From: Rhypophila decipiens
Lineage: Eukaryota > Ascomycota > Sordariomycetes > Sordariales > Naviculisporaceae
Assembly (NCBI GenBank): GCA_033297075.1
Contig: MU858426.1
Coordinates: forward strand, 1-11,344
Length of the DNA: 11,344 bases
Direction: 5' to 3'
Positions 8,822 through 11,344 of this stretch are shown here, in pieces; the stretch's first letter is position 1; every line of letters begins with the position of its first letter. The notes below the pieces were generated by a model. That model made no database searches. It was not told the DNA's origin and worked only from the letters and a program-made list of their open reading frames with translations. The position numbers and the translations under genes were made by a program.

Positions 8822-8940
8822 GCTAACTTGGTATATATATACAGTTTGTAAGATAGTAGTAACGAAAGAAGGCTTCGCAATACCGGGTACCGGGTCCTCA
8901 CCTTCCATTACTAGTGCTCTATATATATGTTTCGAGCCGG

Positions 8941-8954
8941 AGGGCGGAGGGCGG
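8941..8954. repeat. 7-bp direct repeat AGGGCGG, two exact copies
   Basis: Two exact tandem copies are flanked by partial ones (GCCGG before, AGGCTG after). It is short and low-complexity, with no evident function. Confidence 0.5.
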
Positions 8955-9461
8955 AGGCTGTACCTCTGAAAGCTGGGCAGATGCCAGACCGGATCCCCAC
9001 ACAGCTCTACACCGCAACGCGTCGTCATCAAGGAGGGGGAACTGGGAGCAGGAAGCCACATTGCACATGAAGATGATGAGATGGCAGCTGGCCGGAACAT
9101 GCCGTGTAGTAGCTCGGTCCCGGCAAATGCTGTGCCGTTTATATACGATTAGATAAGCTAAAGGGAGTCCCCACCTCAACCATGTCTTCTGATTAACGTG
9201 GTTCTTGTTCGAAGATAATGGACGTCACAGGGGCTGAGACTCGTCCAGTGAGCACTTCCAAGAGGGGCACCGAGCTCGCACGCACAAACAAGACCGTCTT
9301 TCCCCAATTGTGTCCAATCTATCTCCAGGAATTCAGAACCCATTGCCACATACTGTGGTTTCACTGTTTACTTTCGCCTTTTTACCCCTTTTCTTTCAAG
9401 ACAAGCCCACTACTCGAGGTCAAGTAGCAGCCCAAAATAGTTTAACAGAGCCCGCAGCCAG

Positions 9462-9568
9462 GTAAGATACTCCTCTCTCTTGTCTTCTTTAAATTGTGTC
9501 TTGCGTAAAATCCTGACCTTTTAAGGCTTGCTCTTCCCTCCCTTTCCCAAACCTCCTTTTCTCAACAG
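9462..9568 (+). other. 5'-UTR intron of the DUF6604-like gene
   Basis: The donor CCAG|GTAAGA at 9462, a CTGAC branch point near 9511, a long pyrimidine tract and the acceptor CTCAACAG at 9568 form a complete intron of 107 nt. It ends 22 nt before the ATG at 9591, which has a strong context (GCCGCCATCATGG). It supports active transcription of this gene at least in the recent past. Confidence 0.65.
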
Positions 9569-9590
9569 TGACTACTCTATCGCCGCCATC

Positions 9591-11294
9591 ATGGAATCGG
9601 GGCTTCCAGAATACCACGGGGTCCATTATGAGATGTTGGAATGGGTCATGTCGACGGCCAATGCCATTATTGAAGAGGACAGACTTCCGCTCTTTCAATT
9701 TAATGGGTTCCCGGTCACAAGACCAACCACCAGGGAGCTTGTCAACCTGTGCCGGGTCATCGCAAGCTCCAGACACCCCCCTTCCCCGTGCCACTCTGTA
9801 AGAAGGGCTCAGCCTGCTCTCGACAGACATCGATGGACGGGTCTCAGTGAACAAGGTCTGGAGGGCCCGAGCTGAGGAGACCGGGGACCCTGAGATTCGA
9901 AGAAGAAACAACAGCCACGAATTCTACATCGACGAAGGGCTTATGGAGTGCCGCACGATTCTCGAGGGTTCCAGGCGGGAGGATACTTTGAATAAGGCAC
10001 CAGAAGGTTCTGATGATGGGCTCCGCTACCACGAGAGCATCCCGATGAACCGTTTCGAGGTGCTTCCACTGGAAGAAGATTGCGGCGACGAGGAACCTGA
10101 GTCTAAGTCGGAGGAGCCGGAAAAAGTAGCACCAGGCACCAAAGGAAATGAGAAGGAAAACTGGTCCAGGTTTTGCACACTCGTCTCCAACTTGTCCCTC
10201 ATGTGGTCAACGGCAAGATATCTCCTACAAAAGGAGTGGCTCAGCCTCTCACATGATGAGGCAAACTCGGTGGCGATCGCAGTTTTGTGCAACTCAGCCG
10301 TGAAGCTGGTTGAGCGGGCCTCGACAGCTCTTTTAGAGTTCTCCACCGGCGATGGCGACTCGTTTGAAAAGATTATTGAGGCAAGGACGTCAGGTAAGAG
10401 CCCCGACACAAAGCCCAACAGCTTGGAGAGATGCTCCAAGTCTTCTTCTTGCCTATTTCTTAACATCCATACCACAGACTCGTCCTCAGACTCCAGTGAA
10501 AATTGGATGGTTCATTGCTACGATCATCTCAAGACATTCATCGACGATTTCCAGAAGGCCCATAATACCGGTGTTACTACCAAGGCGATGAAGAAACGAC
10601 TTCGGGACTGGAATCCATACCTCGACCTGGCGACCGCAAAGCCAGAAGAGAGAATTAAATGGCGAAGTGAGCTAACCATAATTTGGCTATACGAGTTTGT
10701 GAACCTTTCTTTATATGGTTTCCTCAAACGCAGGAGAGAAGGGGAGGAAGTTGTTTTTTATGGTGAGCACTGCGCAAGAATACCGCATCACAATACTCAT
10801 CCCGGGCCTTATTCCGAACAGTTTGTGCAATTCCTGACGCTGATGTTACGCTCGCAGGCCTTGGAAATTCAAACAACTATCCCAGACGAATGTATGGATT
10901 CCCCAACTTCAATTCGTTTGTCGCCACGCTGTCTTTGAAGACACATGGGTCAAACTTTGGCAACCAAATTCCCCTCCATTGTGTCTTCCAGCTCCAATGC
11001 ATCATCGACTCGATGACGGCATGTCGTGGATGGTTGCCGAGCGCAAATTCCCTGTTCCGCCCTGTTGAGACTCCAAGTGGCGTTGCCGGAAATCGGGATA
11101 TTCCAAAATTTCTAGGATCGTTCTTGCCGGCCGTGAATAGGGTGCTGAGCTTGTTTCGGCCAACTACAACGACTTTCTCAGACGGATCAACTCGCCAAGC
11201 AGTCTCACCAGATGAAGGTGGGGCCATGACGGACCCAAAAGGACCCTTCAGGCTTGTATACTTGCACAACTCCGGACAGGTATGGCGAGGTTGA
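9591..11294 (+). CDS. DUF6604-like protein with an internal frame break
   Basis: The ATG at 9591 opens MESGLPEYHGVHYEMLEWVM, which resembles the start of DUF6604 proteins (a Tyr, then a Trp-Val-x-x-Thr-Ala helix). TTRELVNLCRVIASSR follows. This frame stays open to 9875, but the rest of the protein continues in another frame, which opens after TAA at 9799-9801 (RVSVNKVW, HEFYIDEGLMECRTIL). A one-base shift somewhere in 9802-9872 would join them. A weak intron from 9798 (GTAAGA) to 9855 (CAAG) would also keep the frame, but it removes a conserved-looking helix. Intron 10394-10477 (GTAAGA, TTAAC branch point, CACAG) and intron 10763-10857 (GTGAGC, CTGAC, CGCAG) are clear. The second leads to YGFPNFNSFVATLSL and then CVFQLQCIIDSMTACRGW, a C-terminal block known from this family; RIKWRSELTIIWLYEFVNL (10651-10707) precedes it. 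The function of the family is unknown. The stop at 11292-11294 may not be the real end: CAG|GTATGG at 11278-11286 is a possible donor and the window ends 50 nt later. Confidence 0.7.
10394..10477 (+). other. 84-nt in-frame, stop-free coding intron
   Basis: The donor is GTAAGA, the branch region is TTCTTAAC and the acceptor is CACAG. The length is 28 codons and the intron has no stop, so retention would insert a Ser/Lys/Cys-rich segment without breaking the frame. Splicing joins a Thr-Ser end to an Asp-Ser-Ser-Ser-Asp run. I favour splicing because all three signals are good. Confidence 0.6.
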
Positions 11295-11344
11295 ATGGAT
11301 TTCTATATAAAATCAAGGCAACTGAATCCGACCTTTGCGATTGC

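Larger units (their letters stand above)
8181..9461. other. Gene-free stretch upstream of the DUF6604-like gene
   Basis: No supported gene is seen. Short frames on both strands (for example 8488-8742 plus and 8723-9100 minus) have low-complexity or unconvincing translations. Notable points are a perfect palindrome at 8804-8821, an alternating TA run at 8832-8841, two copies of a 7-bp ACCGGGT motif near 8882-8895, and AGGGCGG repeated at 8941-8954. The distal end should hold the promoter and 5' UTR of the downstream gene; I see no clear TATA box there. Confidence 0.55.

Noticed and set aside
8488..9364. Several frames of 60-125 codons on both strands in the 8.5-9.4 kb region
   Set aside because: They overlap one another, have low-complexity stretches and resemble no family; the region looks like promoter and intergenic DNA.
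1..11344. Transposon, CRISPR array or RIP-mutated repeat
   Set aside because: I saw no terminal inverted repeats, long terminal repeats, transposase or reverse-transcriptase motifs, or spaced direct repeats. The moderately AT-rich patch at 2530-2790 is too short to call RIP without counting dinucleotides.

Overview
The window looks like nuclear DNA of a filamentous ascomycete (Pezizomycotina). Its introns are short (about 50-150 nt), begin GTRAGT or GTATGT, and often carry a CTGAC-type branch point close to a YAG acceptor. The protein families are a secreted cyanovirin-N homologue, a DUF7730/F-box-like protein, a Cys-rich ankyrin protein, a HET-type C-terminus and a DUF6604-like protein. All are typical lineage-specific families of filamentous fungi. 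All family names come from memory of conserved motifs; no database was searched.

Layout: 1-1600 has no gene I can support, only a 15-bp minisatellite near 173-220. At 1744-2470 (+) lies a three-exon gene for a 188-residue secreted CVNH lectin-like protein with signal peptide, pro-region and Lys-Arg processing site. At 2794-3552 (-) lies a two-exon DUF7730/F-box-like gene that appears cut short at its C-terminus. A 22-bp tandem repeat sits just beyond its 3' end. From 3553 to 4499 I see no gene. From 4500 to about 7262 (-) runs a multi-exon ankyrin gene. Its last three exons are intact (640 residues from the ATG at 6581), while its 5' exons carry a probable frameshift and have no visible start. 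From 7239 to 8180 (+) is the C-terminal half of a HET-domain protein, without the catalytic-like HET core. From 8181 to 9461 is gene-free DNA with an 18-bp perfect palindrome. From 9591 to 11294 (+) is a DUF6604-like gene with a 5'-UTR intron, two clear coding introns and one internal reading-frame break; it may run past the window edge.

How the genes relate: there is no biosynthetic or operon-like logic. The ankyrin, HET and DUF6604 families are often linked to fungal self/non-self recognition or are fast-evolving families of unknown role. Here all three look damaged, and the DUF7730 gene may be too. The strongest observation is that the ankyrin and HET genes are head to head and both have lost their 5' parts within about 20-40 bp of the same point (about 7240-7305). 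One deletion of a shared intergenic region would explain this. The CVNH gene is the only one that looks fully intact. I found no tRNA, rRNA, CRISPR array or recognisable transposon.
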